From: Phorcus lineatus
Taxonomy: Eukaryota > Mollusca > Gastropoda > Trochida > Trochidae
NCBI GenBank assembly: GCA_921293015.1
Contig: OV121088.1
Coordinates: 31,037,645 to 31,101,644, forward strand
Reading direction: 5' to 3'
DNA length: 64,000 bases
Part shown: positions 13,901 through 25,082 of the stretch, in pieces
Layout of the letters: every line of letters begins with the position of its first letter
Numbering within the stretch: the first letter of the stretch is position 1
The notes under the pieces: model-generated
Told to the model about the DNA's origin: nothing
The model's database searches: none
What the model saw: only the letters and a program-made list of their open reading frames with translations
Position numbers and translations under genes: made by a program

Positions 13901-14021
13901 GATGTAACACTATTTTGCGTTTGGTGTAAAAAAGATATCCACATCAATGGTAATTAAACAAATATTTAAAGCGGTATTTCAGTTGAAATAATGATGCACC
14001 ACTCTGTACAGTCTGTTTATT
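10956..14021. other. Intergenic, mostly featureless
   Basis: Apart from the half-MITE at 11456-11570 I see no gene. The open frames at 12099-12290 and 12606-12920 have no recognisable domain, no splice context and AT-driven composition. Confidence 0.45.
11456..11570 (+). mobile_element. Half copy of the 59.8-kb palindromic MITE
   Basis: It begins 'cagtctgattaaaatcgacc' and continues through 'tgttccgaggaat', 'tattcgaacgtactctatca' and 'ctttcctctccac'. The same blocks occur in the element at 59798-60264, but no matching inverted half is found downstream. It serves as an uninterrupted reference for the SINE insertion in that copy. Confidence 0.8.
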
Positions 14022-14210
14022 ACAGACAGACAGACAGACAGACAGATATAGTTTATTAGAGTGTCACATGTATGTACACACATAAAAAAAGACATTGGTA
14101 TATTGGTAAAATTATACATACATCCAGCCTAAAAAGACTTATGAGACACTATAACGTTTAGGGCGGATAAAAGGGACAAAATGATAAAGTAAAAGTATAA
14201 AACATGATAT
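14022..14210 (-). mobile_element. 3' end of a LINE, minus strand
   Basis: Read on the minus strand, a short AT-rich 3' UTR ends in an AATAAA-like signal followed by a (CTGT)n tail (CAGA repeats at 14022-14046 on the plus strand). A simple-repeat tail after a poly-A-like signal is typical of CR1/RTE-type LINE copies. No coding part is left, so the clade is unknown. Confidence 0.5.
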
Positions 14211-14636
14211 AGAAAGTTAAAAAGTTGTAACCATTTAAGAAAATAAATTACATCCCACTCGCGCGAATTTTATGGCCCCTAACCAAGGTGGGTTTTTCAC
14301 AGCTGATAATTACGCTGTCTCAATGAAAGGCTAATTAAAGGACAAAATAAAAAAAATCAAGCCCTGTTCTTTTTTTGTTGAAAAATCTTTGAACGAAAAT
14401 CGAGAAGTGATAAAGTCGAGGTTAGCAGTTGTTTAATATTCCTCTCCTAACATTTTCTGTATGATATAACTGGTTACATCGAATACCTATTTATTCTAAA
14501 TGTTTAAAGTATATCATGAAAATACCAGTTAATGTAATTAACTGAACGATTATACCAGATATTTCAGTCTTGCAAAAAATCCCGAACCATCTCTATTTAA
14601 CACATGTCAAATGAACATGTATTGCTTTAGCATGTT

Positions 14637-15110
14637 CTAAAGGATCTTTATGAATATACTTTTTTTGCATTTGTGGTTTATGTTTTCTGATAATATGATT
14701 ATGAAATACATATTAGGTTTGCCTGGTAGAAAAATGCATTCTGAATAAACAAGTAAAAAGCTGAAAGCAAGTGTATTGAAACCACATATGCCTAGAACTC
14801 CCTTTTTTTGGTGTCCCCAAAGGTTTTGTCTCCCTTTAGAGCCTGAACAAATAAATTTCTCTAGCAATGTGATATTTCTGCATGTTTAGATTTGGCAACC
14901 AGGGAATATTGAACAACACATACTACTTTAAAGGATTACCGTTGATACAATACCTATTCTGTGGCATGGGTTGCCGGAATATTTGCCATCGATGGCCTAA
15001 TGCTTCGGCACTGAATACCTTTGTCTGTTTCCATGCACTTTAATAAACGCCACAAACGGATTGTCATTTTGAGTAATTATATGGTAGCCTTTAACAAAAC
15101 CCACTGTACT
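14637..15110. repeat. Diverged copy of the 23.45-24.15 kb module
   Basis: Shares 'gatatttctgcatgttt', 'ttaaaggattacc', 'ttgatacaat' and 'cgccacaaa' with 23450-24150 in the same order and orientation. This may be the lowest-coordinate trace of the recurrent array. It may be coding on the minus strand (14637-14867 is open) but no domain is recognisable. Confidence 0.6.
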
Positions 15111-16539
15111 AACTTCACGTAAACTTATGTGTTTTTATTGTCAAGCTTTATTGATTCAGTTTTCACTGTCTATATGGTTGTCTTCTTTCTAAGGATTATC
15201 TTCATGTCCAGACGTGTCTTCAAAACTTTCAATGAGCACCACAAACAGGTTCTGCAGTTTATACCGTATAAACGCCGTATTTTGGAGGTTACACACAATT
15301 TTGCCTTCTGATTTCCCGAAACAAGGTCATTTTGTAAGGGCAACTTTATCAATGTATCATCGCGCAGTGATAAACTTTTATTACATGCTTTTTTCATAAA
15401 TATATTTTTGGAGGTGCTTATAGAAGACTAAATATTCATAATGAAAAATATATAAAATACAATTTTGATTGAAGCAGTTTATCAGATAATTGATTAAATA
15501 CTTTTCATAATGATTTCTGTGAACTCCTTTGTTGAAGCGGCACTTTTGTGGGTGGAGGCGAACGTGTTACAAAGAATCTAAATCCGTTGTTTTGTTGCAA
15601 AAAGATTTTGCATAATTGAAATTTTAGTAAAATAAGAAACTAAAACTTACCTTAAATTTCAAAGTCTGAATTAATAAGAAATGGATTTCATAATGTGTTT
15701 GAATTTAACGTTCATTTTAAACTGTAGTATAAATGCCGTCGACCAGCTCCGGCATTTATACAAGTTTATATTGCAAATTGAACAAACGCATTTTGAAATC
15801 TATTTCTTTACTAGATCTTAAAGAAAATATCCTTGAAATAGAGTAAGGGACGATATCTTTAGGGATAAAGCTGAATTGTGACCTTTAATAAAGAAACATC
15901 CCCCTGTGGCTTTTAAGATAATGCGTCCTTCATGGACTAAAGGTCAAGGCTCATTCATTTCCTGCCAGCGACAAATAGAGAACGTCTATGTGTTTTTGCT
16001 GTCATTTGACATTTGACCTTAATTTAACATTAAGGGGAAATAGCTAGAGCAGACACTGAATATTAGACTATCTGATGATCTGTGTGATATTTAATATGGT
16101 AAGGGAATGAATGTCCATCGTACGTGTCCATTGTAAGAATTGGTTTTAGACATTTTTTCCTCAAAGCTTACAGCCATTACTCAACCGAAATGATCTTGTA
16201 TAACGAAAATTTCGGCGTGTCTCTCTGTACAAAGGTTCGTAAATGATCTATGAGATTTGTGATACTATCATGGTAAGATACGTTATTACAAAATTCCGGT
16301 AAACCAGCAATACACATGTTTCCGTGCTGAATGTGGTTGAAACAGTCTAGCGCAAAATATAGCAACTACTTTCGCTACCTCCTTAAACATATATTAGACT
16401 TTCTAGTGTGCAATAATATCTATAAAGTATTAATCGTGTTAGGGTCTTTTTCGATACCATACTATTGATTAAGTGTTAAAAAAAATTTGTCTAGGACATC
16501 GATCTTCTTATTTTCTCGTCTGATATTGTCAATATTATA

Positions 16540-16541
<2 letters not shown>
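15111..16541. other. Intergenic, no gene seen
   Basis: AT-rich sequence with only short open frames and no recognisable element. Confidence 0.45.

Positions 16542-16590
<49 letters not shown>
16542..16590. repeat. (AT)n microsatellite
   Basis: About 24 uninterrupted AT units on the left side of the long inverted repeat. Confidence 0.97.
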
Positions 16591-16594
<4 letters not shown>

Positions 16595-16627
16595 ATATTT
16601 GAAAAAGAGTTCACAAGTATACAGTAT

Positions 16628-16978
16628 TATATATTCAAAGACAAAAAATGACACATAGCCATCATTACTCCAACATGTTTCATTGATATCTTCAGGGAGT
16701 CTTACAAAAACAGTTATGACGTTATGATGTCACAATATAATTGACATAACAATGGTATGACGTCACAATATAGCAAGTGGTAGGATGGACACAATATGTT
16801 ATTATGGACACAATATAACATATTGTGTCCATCCTACCACTTGCTATATTGTGACGTCATACCATTGTTATGTCAATTATATTGTGACATCATAACGTCA
16901 TAACTGTTTTTGTAAGACTCCCTGAAGATATCAATGAAACATGTTGGAGTAATGATGGCTATGTGTCATTTTTTGTCT

Positions 16979-16989
<11 letters not shown>
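16628..16989. repeat. 174-bp perfect inverted repeat, 14-bp spacer
   Basis: The left arm (16628-16801) and right arm (16816-16989) are reverse complements. I found no mismatch over the arms by eye. The spacer 16802-16815 repeats part of the arm ('ggacacaata'). Both outer ends run into (AT)n tracts. The arm contains 'ccctgaagatatc' and 'gaaacatgttggagt', which resemble the 3'-flank style of Penelope-like elements, so it may be two such ends facing each other. Confidence 0.95.

Positions 16990-17028
<39 letters not shown>
16982..17028. repeat. (AT)n microsatellite
   Basis: About 23 AT units joining the right arm of the inverted repeat to the 3' end of the Penelope-like element. Confidence 0.97.
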
Positions 17029-17032
<4 letters not shown>

Positions 17033-17102
17033 AGTTGAATTGGTTCAAACGCAAGGTCACATATAGATTAAATATAACATACTTCACATAGTCGTTTGAA
17101 GA

Positions 17103-17168
17103 ATCATTCTAATCCGATACTAGTATTTCGTCAATAGTATTGACTCATCAGGGATGAAACGATATGAT
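17103..17168 (-). ncRNA. Hammerhead ribozyme of the Penelope-like element
   Basis: On the minus strand: CTGATGA core (17145-17151), stem II GTC/GAC closing a 9-nt loop (17130-17144), GAAA (17126-17129), a very short stem III from self-complementary ATACTAGTAT (17117-17126), and the AUC cleavage triplet ending at 17116. Stem I has an inner helix ATCC/GGAT (17152-17155 with 17112-17115), an internal loop, and an outer helix ATCAT/ATGAT (17164-17168 with 17103-17107). All conserved core positions are present. The tiny stem III is the style reported for ribozymes in Penelope-like elements, which often act as dimers (established knowledge). Predicted self-cleavage lies 3' of the C at 17116. Confidence 0.88.
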
Positions 17169-17414
17169 CGTTAACATCGCATTACAAGCGTTTTTATAAC
17201 AAAATATACGTACAATGTACAAGGATATATTGTAAATTATGCTAATCAGGTGACATCATGGTTCTTCCTTGTTGGTCTTCTGATTGACACAATCACTCTC
17301 TTATGAGTTTACCCCTTGAGCAATATGTTAATGTGACATAATCCCTTTTGTTTTTAAATAGCTCAATTGTAGTTGATAGTAGAGATATATGTCAGTGATT
17401 TAAGGGTAATCATC

Positions 17415-18746
17415 TCATTGTTTATTCAGTGAGGGTCTATAGGTGTCAATGAAGGACTCTTCAAGTCGTAAAAGTGCATTTGAGACACTGCCCATGTTAG
17501 ATTTATGAAATAATTTATAGAAAGGAAATATTTTGAAATCACCATTTGCACAAGTAGAAAGATGTTTATTTACAAATAAACAGCGGTATCTGCTATCGTT
17601 ATTGTGTTGTCTGTGTAAGGTTACCCTATTTCTTAGGCATTCAGTTTTACCAATATAGGATTTTTTACACTTAGGGCACATTATTGCATAAATGACATTT
17701 TTTGAATTGCAATCAAAGTTAGATTTTATTTCAAATGTTTTGCCATTGTCAAATGTGAAAGACGAGCCTTCTAATAAATGGGGACATGTGCCACATCTTT
17801 TATTTGAACATTTGGAAACTGAAGGTCTTTCTGTTGGGTTTTGAATACCATCATATTTAGCCCTTGTTAAGATGTGTTTAAGATTTTTGGGCTGTCTTTT
17901 GCTTTTAATGATTTTATTTCTTTTCAACATTTGGCCTAACCTCTTGTCTTGACTAAGCATAGGTAAGTTCCGATGTATAACAGGGAATAATTCCGCATTG
18001 TTTTTATTATGTGTTGTCACAAAAGCGATTGTGTTTTGGTCCTCATTTATTTTATCTTTAGGAGTACGTAACTCTTCAAGAGTGAGTGCCTGTGCTTTAT
18101 TTATCCCATCTTTGATAAGAGGTTTTGGATAGCCTCGCTGCAATAGTGAAGATTTTACTTCCTCTAATCTTAGAGACCTGAGGTTTTCATTGCTAATTAT
18201 GGCACAGACACGTCTAGCTAGACAATAGGGCAAGTTTGTTTTGACATGTCGTTCATGTGCGCTTTTGAAATGGAGATATTGTTTTGTGTCTGTTGTCTTA
18301 TGGAAAATATCAGTTATGATGTGAGTATTATCCTTCTTGATAAGTATGTCTAAGAAAGGTAATTCTGTCTCACTTGTTTCCATTGTGAATTTGATGTTGG
18401 GATGCATGTTTTGTAGAATGTCATATATTTGGTATATGTCCCCTTTAGATTTTTCCCAAAATGTGAAACAATCATCAAGGTATCTTTTCCATTTTAAGAT
18501 GAATTCATTTGCAAAATTCTTGTCGAATTTTTCCTCTATGGTAGTATAGAGATTTTCTTCTAGGTACGCTAGTACTAAATTGGCATAGACTGGCGCAAAT
18601 TTTGTCCCCATTGCCGTACCTAGAATTTGAAGATATGAATTTTGATTGAATTGAAATGTGTTGTTTTCTAGAATAAATTCAGCTGATGTAAGGATGAAAT
18701 CTTTGCTAATTAAAACGTGGATGGATTGACTCAGGATGTTTGTCAA
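17415..18746 (-). CDS. Penelope-like RT (part) plus GIY-YIG endonuclease
   Basis: 443-residue open frame. The RT part has GTAMGTKFAPVYANL at about 43-57 and the catalytic KRYLDD at 87-92. A cysteine cluster (C313, C318, C321) leads into the GIY-YIG nuclease with VIYAIMCP at 351-358, SYIGKT at 363-368 and LRNRV at 371-375. The first ~15 residues are out-of-frame translation: the true upstream RT, including motif A, lies in another frame at 18717-18934 and is separated by a frameshift. The frame ends with TRPSLNKQ-type sequence and a stop at 17415-17417. It probably descends from a longer protein. Confidence 0.92.
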   Translation of the reverse strand: MTNILSQSIHVLISKDFILTSAEFILENNTFQFNQNSYLQILGTAMGTKFAPVYANLVLAYLEENLYTTIEEKFDKNFANEFILKWKRYLDDCFTFWEKSKGDIYQIYDILQNMHPNIKFTMETSETELPFLDILIKKDNTHIITDIFHKTTDTKQYLHFKSAHERHVKTNLPYCLARRVCAIISNENLRSLRLEEVKSSLLQRGYPKPLIKDGINKAQALTLEELRTPKDKINEDQNTIAFVTTHNKNNAELFPVIHRNLPMLSQDKRLGQMLKRNKIIKSKRQPKNLKHILTRAKYDGIQNPTERPSVSKCSNKRCGTCPHLLEGSSFTFDNGKTFEIKSNFDCNSKNVIYAIMCPKCKKSYIGKTECLRNRVTLHRQHNNDSRYRCLFVNKHLSTCANGDFKIFPFYKLFHKSNMGSVSNALLRLEESFIDTYRPSLNKQ

Positions 18747-18932
18747 TCCAGAATTCTAGTGCAGTTTTGCCTAGCTCATGTGGGATATTACTGTATAGGG
18801 AAGTCACATCAAAGCTAACTAGGATTGTATCACTTGTGACTCTATCTGGAATATGCTTTAGAAAATCTAGATCGTCCCTAACATAACTATTTACATGTTC
18901 AAGGAGTGGTTGAAGAAGGATATGCTTAGGCG

Positions 18933-18936
<4 letters not shown>

Positions 18937-19007
<71 letters not shown>
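18937..19007. repeat. (TA)n microsatellite
   Basis: About 35 TA units marking the truncated 5' edge of the Penelope-like element. Confidence 0.97.
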
Positions 19008-19009
<2 letters not shown>

Positions 19010-19325
19010 GCGATTGTCGTTAATGAGATGCGTCATTTTGTAACGTGTATACACTTACATATTTTTTCCATGAAACAGGTTTCAATGATAAACAACAATG
19101 ATCACGTTTTACATGAAAGACATAAAATACATTGTATCAAAAAGTTAGGGCAGTTCCTATGTTGTTGATGACATTTATAAACGCTTATCAAAATAATATC
19201 CCGTACCAAATGTTCCTAGTATACCGTGTCTCTCATGAAACAAAACTTTCAAATTGATATTTGGATGCATTTATCGAATAGTATCCTTCTGTTATCATAG
19301 AAAAATGTCAGTAAGAGAAGAAGTT

Positions 19326-19650
19326 ATATAAGAAAAATGAAAAAAAAAATGAAAAATAACACCAACAAACAAAAAACACCAAAACTCTGTTAACTCCTTA
19401 TCAATTGTTTGTTCATCAAACTGCTTTCTTACTACAGCTTATTATTTGTCAGAATTATTTGTTTATGTCTGACGTTCATTGTGTTTTGTAAGAAAAAGGG
19501 AAAAACAAGAAAAACAACACCAACAAACAAACAAAAACACCAAAAACTTTATTAATTCCTTGTGAAATGTTTTGTTCATCAAACTGATATGTTACTACAG
19601 CTTATAATTTGTCAGAATTGTTTGTTTATGTCCGAAGTTTATTTTGTTAA
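19326..19650. repeat. About 155-bp tandem direct duplication
   Basis: Copies at about 19326-19488 and 19493-19650 share 'aacaccaacaaacaa', 'ttgttcatcaaactg', 'ttactacagctta' and 'tttgtcagaatt'. They differ by many substitutions, so the duplication is old. Confidence 0.85.
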
Positions 19651-20109
19651 CTGTTCTCTAAGTTAATTCAAAATGATATTTCATACATTCTTGTGATACT
19701 GTTTTCTATTTTATTGAGTTAAAAACCAAAATCCCATGTTCCCTAATTCTAAATCGTTGTCATCTCTGAAAAGTAATTTAACAAATGAGATAAAAGTAAA
19801 TCATTTAGAACTTCAGTATTGCATGTGTGAAGACAATAACATTGTAAATTTCTCCTCATATTGCATAAGAAAACTCTGTGATCTAATTATGATATACTTT
19901 ATATTATTGTATCATATCAATTCAATTTCATCTTAAGACCTTGATCAAGATTAGTGGAATCGTTCATCAAAAATCATTTCCACTCTTGTACGTCTATGTT
20001 CGTTTTTATTTATCATATTTTCGCCGGTAAAATACAATACTGAAAAGATTTTAACATCGAAAAAATCAATAGATTTTCCATTAGATGACGTCTTATACTA
20101 TGTTAAGTT

Positions 20110-20240
20110 AGATTAAAAGTTGATCATATTTCTCGAGGCAGTGCCCATTTCCCAATCAGCTGCAAACCTTCTGTGGAGTTGACATTTGGCTTCAGTTGAT
20201 CTGAGGACGGTTCAAGGCTGTAACCTCAGGGAATTGTGTT
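20110..20240 (-). pseudogene. Decayed copy of the array gene terminal exon
   Basis: On the minus strand this matches the exon at 24982-25082. The acceptor 'ggttacag' and the codons for SSDQLKPNVN are retained. A 1-nt loss before this and an indel after it break the frame, although the alternative frame still reads RRFAADWEMGTA. It is a frame-disrupted relative of an open exon. Confidence 0.55.
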
Positions 20241-21142
20241 GAAGCATTACGATGACTGAATATGTAAAATGCCATCCATTAAAGCATTCCAAATATCAGG
20301 AACTTGGTTTTCAACAAAGAGTTCATCAGAGTTATAGAGTATTCTTTTCATCATAGACAGACACAAGGAACTATATATGTGTCATGGCCGTCATGCATTA
20401 GTGCGGAAAATGACCACCAATTCTCTTTAGTTTCCACGATCAGGCCCGAAACTTTTGGGACACCCTTGTATGGGGAAACCAATTTCGCATTTTTTTCAAA
20501 TTGGGTTTCAATATAAACTCAACCTAACGATTTTAAGATTACGAGACATTATTGCAAAAGTTTAGAAAATTAAGATTTTCAAATGTCTTCCCATTTTTAT
20601 CATCCATACGATATTTTTTTTATTACCAGTGTAATCAAAATTTTGTTGAAATATTTTTGACATCTGATATGACATCATGTTCTGCTTATGATTTTGTATC
20701 CTAAAGGGGACGGTGGCATTTGACTGAAAGTAAATTTTTATTAATTTTCCTTTATGATATATTTTTTTTAACATTTCCAATTTGATTTAATCTGTTCATA
20801 ATTTGTAATAAGGAATTTTCTTAATCAATGCATGTAAATTTTGGTTCATATGATTTCATACATGATTGTCATGAACAATTACATGACGCATATTTTTTTC
20901 TCAAAGGTTGTAGTTAAATGCTCCGTTTGCCCTTCGATGAAAGGAGATTTGGGTTTGTGTTACATAACTTATGTTACTACTTGAATGTTACATTGAATAA
21001 ACTGTTAAAATCTTGCCCTTTTTCAAACAAAGTTTCAAGACATACTATAAGCTGATTTAAACGGTATATGATTTATTCTCACTTGGGTAATACCAATATT
21101 GAGGCACCAATGATAAACTGATATAGTTATGACATGGGCAAT

Positions 21143-21770
21143 TACAGCTGCATGTCAAAAGTTCGTGCACATACCTGAATATACTAGAGCAAATATCATG
21201 TAATTTGAGATGCCTTTGAGGTATCGTAGCGTTGCGAAAAAGAAACGTTAATATTGAATTTTCAATACAATATGCAGATCCTTCTTCTTTATGGCAAATG
21301 TTTATCGTACCCCCACAATTACCCGTAACAGTTTTGGCAGGCCATTGAAGTGACCAGATGTCAAAATTCCGAAAACACTAATATTTATTTTTCTCTATAA
21401 AATTCTTTATGAGTTATCTACTTCTTTACAAATTAGTCACGTTTGTTCCTTAGCACAAAGTCAATGTCATTTGGTTGGTTTTAATCTGAGAGAGTTGATA
21501 TGAAAAATTTCATTTGACATTTGTCGAAATTGAAATTTCGAAAATATTACCCCTTCTGTCTTTATCAATATGTCAAAATTCGATGTTTTGCACGAGAGAC
21601 CAGACGATCACAGAATCAGTTCAACAAAGGCTATTTCACACATGGACAGTAGGTGATCCATTGTCAGTTTTGCTGAAGTTATTCTATTGACGTTGAAACG
21701 AAACCCAAATTACATGATATTTGCATTACGATTCATTGGTAAGTGAACAAACTTTCGGTATGCAGCTGTA
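21143..21770. mobile_element. 628-bp Tc1/mariner-like MITE
   Basis: The termini are inverted repeats of about 60 bp starting CAGCTGCAT (left 21145, right ending 21768), both containing 'gcaaatatcatgtaattt', and flanked by TA on each side. TIRs starting with CAG and a TA target duplication fit the Tc1/mariner group. No transposase frame is present. Related sequence lies at 28640-28703 (one end) and 43344-46537 (opposite orientation, interrupted). Confidence 0.75.
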
Positions 21771-21959
21771 CATAATTTCCTCTCCTTTGAGAGTTATCAA
21801 AATACATCTGTCTATTTTCTAAACATAACTATGAACAATGTGTGTGAACGATATTAAGAGTTTCTTAACTTCTTATAATAGAAGTCTAAATATTTAAACC
21901 ATAATGTGATAAAATTTGACAATTTGATGTTAAAGGCGTCTTGCGTCACCTTTATCTAA

Positions 21960-22690
21960 TAGAGAATAATGTTGTTGATATCCTACATGGCTTTGTAATT
22001 CAGTTTATTAGAACCTTTGCTGTCAGTTTAAAGTGACTTCAAACAGAATACAGAATCAAGCCAGAATGCTACATTGTATAAAACAGTAACTTTAACCAAT
22101 CCAACCTGAACATTTTCAATTAACTTTGAAACTTTTATATATTTAACCCAATTCCCCATTGATAAAGGGGGTATTATGTGATGTTTGTATTAAATTGAAA
22201 CTACCATGATGTCTCAAGCTATAACGCTTGCGTCATACCAGACGTTGTTAAAGGTTGACGATAAATAACGTTCATAATTCACTTGACACTAATAATATCA
22301 ATATAATATCATAAGATTTATAATAGATAATCCGTTGTAAGAATAATGTTATCAGTTATTAATTATGATTATAACTACCAAAATTTTCTGAAAATGTTGC
22401 TTTCTTTGATGACATTTTATCCCTATTTTTACTTACTAAGTTAACCAATGAATGAAAATACAAGCGTATATAAGTTAAATTATCATTTCCTTTGTATGAT
22501 CCTTAACCCTAGATATTCGCATTGTACTCGAGTTCGATTTATGAGAAATCAGCTGATTTGAAATACTTATTTGAGAAACAATTGATCTTTTTGAGATGAG
22601 ACACTGGCACATTATCATTGACTTGGAATGTCATTTTCACAATAGGAAGCATACTTTGTTCCCTCTCTTGTTTCTGTATATACTTTTTTA
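21960..22690 (-). pseudogene. Array unit fragment with decayed basic exon
   Basis: Aligns with 48850-49735 in the same order and orientation ('cagtttaaagtgacttcaaa', 'atacagaatcaagccagaat', 'cttgcgtcatacca', 'atcagctgat', 'cactggcacattatc'). The region matching the basic exon at 49000-49050 (about 22085-22135) keeps its donor side ('gttcag' then gt) but has frame changes. The cysteine exon seen at 31222-31310 is largely deleted here. Confidence 0.6.
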
Positions 22691-23449
22691 TTTATAGTTA
22701 TAATAGATAAAGCTTATGGTCCAATATCAAAGCATCTGATGTGCAGGCCAGAATCTGAATATCAATACGTGATATTCAGACTTTACTTACTATCCACCCA
22801 CCTTTGAATACTACTTGTATTTAAATTGTCCCTTCCAAGTTTCTTTTCAGTATACCCGAGAAAGTGCATCATATGACTTTTACGAAACGAGTCTGATTTT
22901 TTCGTATTACCCGACTCTAATTAGTCGTGTAACAATGGAGATAAATACATATTTGTTTTATTTTAGGTGTGTATGTAGTGCATTTTAAAAAAAAGTAAAA
23001 ACCTAAAAGAATCCAAACGAGGATATACGTAAAAAGATTATGTAATTCTAATATAAGTTTGTGTATTTTTCATACTGAACTCAGAAATTTATCATTAATT
23101 GAAAGCTGAGGACAGATTTAGCTCAATCAATGTGTAGAGCAACCATTAAATGCTCTCTGCCGATGTAGGCTTCAAACAGTTACATGTAATTATTTACGTA
23201 AAGACCCTGACCTTTTGATGTATATAGGAAAATAAGGAATTGTTAATCGTTGCATTATGGCATGTGTAAACTTTGTTTGACATTGATTATAATTTGATAG
23301 TTTATTTAAAAATGAAGCCTCTGCCAGACATTTTAAAAACATTTTAATCCACGAGTATTTGTGAAAAAATCACTGGATTCATTTCGAACAAATATTAATC
23401 ACAAACATTGCCATTAACAACAAACAAAACACCCATTTATTATTGGTAT

Positions 23450-24150
23450 GTTGCCCCCTAAGGCTTTTTCTCTTTAGAATTAGAAATCTCCATATCTGTG
23501 AAAAGTGTTATTTCTGCATGTTTGGAATTTGCAGCAAGGGAGTTATTACACGGAAAATTTAAAGGATTACCATTGATACATTGTTTGTTTGGTGAAAAGC
23601 AATACTTGAATCTTTGATATCGATCTCTTTTGATGTTTCGAAACAGAAAAAAAATGTTTATCTCATAAAATTTCTACGTGCTTAAAGGCGTAGGGCTTAA
23701 TTTAGTGTATGTTTTAGGGTTCAAATATGTCTAACCTCATGGATGGTGTTATTTGATCGTGAAATAATGGTTGTTTCTGAAATATAGCATTTTAACCCTT
23801 ATGAGTTCAATATAGCGACAATAAACAGGCTAAATCTTGATAAGTCTAAAAATCCGGACCATGGCGTCAATGAATCAAATATTATTTCGGAAACGTATTT
23901 ACAGCAGACACGTCAAATATATGTTGGTGAAGCTTAGTTGTTCATTTAACAAATATACCTGTAAATGGAACCAAATATTTCGACTACTTAACATTAAATC
24001 GCCGTTTACAATTGTAAACAAGAAAATATCACGATTTTGATATTGTTGAGGCGAAAATATAACTCTAGAGGAGAAATAAAAACAAAATTTATGAAACTCT
24101 TTGTCAATCTAAACAAGCGCCACAAAAGAATGTCATGTTCACATGAGATA
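23450..24150. repeat. Array module also seen at 14.64-15.11 kb
   Basis: Shared blocks include 'tttctgcatgtttg', 'aaaggattacc' and 'gccacaaa'. On the minus strand it lies 3' of the terminal exon at 24982-25082, so part may derive from 3' UTR or intergenic spacer of the array unit. Confidence 0.55.
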
Positions 24151-24981
24151 CAGTAACTTATTTAGGAATTATATTCTCAGTTGTTCAGGTACAACCATTT
24201 TGTCCCCCCAATGCGAGATTTATTATTTTGTTCTCCTTGACACTGTTACTCATTATTTAGTAGCCTCCATGTTTTATTTATTTTTTTTAAATGGTAATAA
24301 TACGTTTTCTCTGGTTAAATTTGGATTGAACAATTTACTTACAACCATAATAAATAGGAAGGGAAACGTCATTTGAATCGAGCTCTCCTTAACACATTAA
24401 CACATTAGCATCTTGTACCAATTTTTGGACTAAACAAATACACCTTGAGGTCATTTAAACATTTTAGTTTATAGAGTCAAATGCTTTCTTACAATGCACG
24501 CTCCTGTGTCTTAAATGATCTTTTGAAAATTTGCATTATTGAATGTTTTTGTATAATGTGTATTGTATCTATTTTTGTGTTAATCAAAGATATCAGAATT
24601 AATTTATGGTGAGGGTTTAACATCCTTAAGAAATCAAATTGTTCTTTTTGCATGTTATTGGACAGTTTCATGTCAAATTATGGATAATATCTTTGTGACT
24701 GAACCATGACATGCTTCGTATTCTTTCATAAATACACCCTATTCCTCTTGTAGAAAGATTATTGATATCTAATATTTGATGTTAATTTGTAATTTGTGTT
24801 TCAATAACGTTAATGTATTATCTTTTAGATTAACACCTACGCTTTATTGCTCCTAGAAGCATTTAGCAAACGTTTAGATACAATATTCAATTGCTGAAAC
24901 TTGAAGACTTTGACACTGAAAAATGAATTGCTAGATTATCTGTCAAATGCTGTCTATTAGTATGTCTCGTGGGATTAAAAC

Positions 24982-25082
24982 TTAATTATTTTGTCTCCTG
25001 GCTGTGCCCATCTCCCCATCAGCTGTGAAACTTCTTGTGAATTTGACATTTGGCTTCCATCGATCTGAAGAACGCTTCTTGA
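24982..25082 (-). CDS. Candidate terminal exon of the array gene
   Basis: On the minus strand a pyrimidine-rich stretch and acceptor 'gtgttgacag' precede two bases and 32 codons beginning KKRSSDRWKPNVKFTRS and ending ADGEMGTARRQNN, then TAA. Two further copies (51649-51765 and 20110-20240) keep matching residues and the acceptor, and changes between copies often spare the amino acid pattern (KRLSDQLKPN in the 51.7-kb copy). The product is Lys/Arg-rich. I do not recognise the family. No transcript evidence is available, so this may be a relic with an intact frame. Confidence 0.42.

Larger units (their letters stand above)
17029..18936 (-). mobile_element. Penelope-like retroelement, 5'-truncated
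   Basis: Reverse transcriptase plus GIY-YIG endonuclease on the minus strand, a combination specific to endonuclease-bearing Penelope-like elements. Gene order from high to low coordinate: RT motif A (LVSFDVTSLYSNIP, at about 18800-18840 in a second frame), the open frame 17415-18746, then about 385 bp of 3' flank containing a hammerhead ribozyme. The element is cut at its 5' side by a (TA)n tract and bounded at its 3' side by another. A frameshift at about 18700-18720 separates motif A from the rest of the RT, so the copy is dead. Confidence 0.93.

Noticed and set aside
16915-16960. Second hammerhead-like motif in the palindrome arm (CTGAAGA ... GAAAC)
   Set aside because: CTGAAGA fits the CUGANGA core and GAAA follows, but no convincing stem II or stem III can be drawn and no cleavage triplet is placed correctly.
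18935-19168. YIYIYI-rich protein frame
   Set aside because: Translation of the (TA)n microsatellite.
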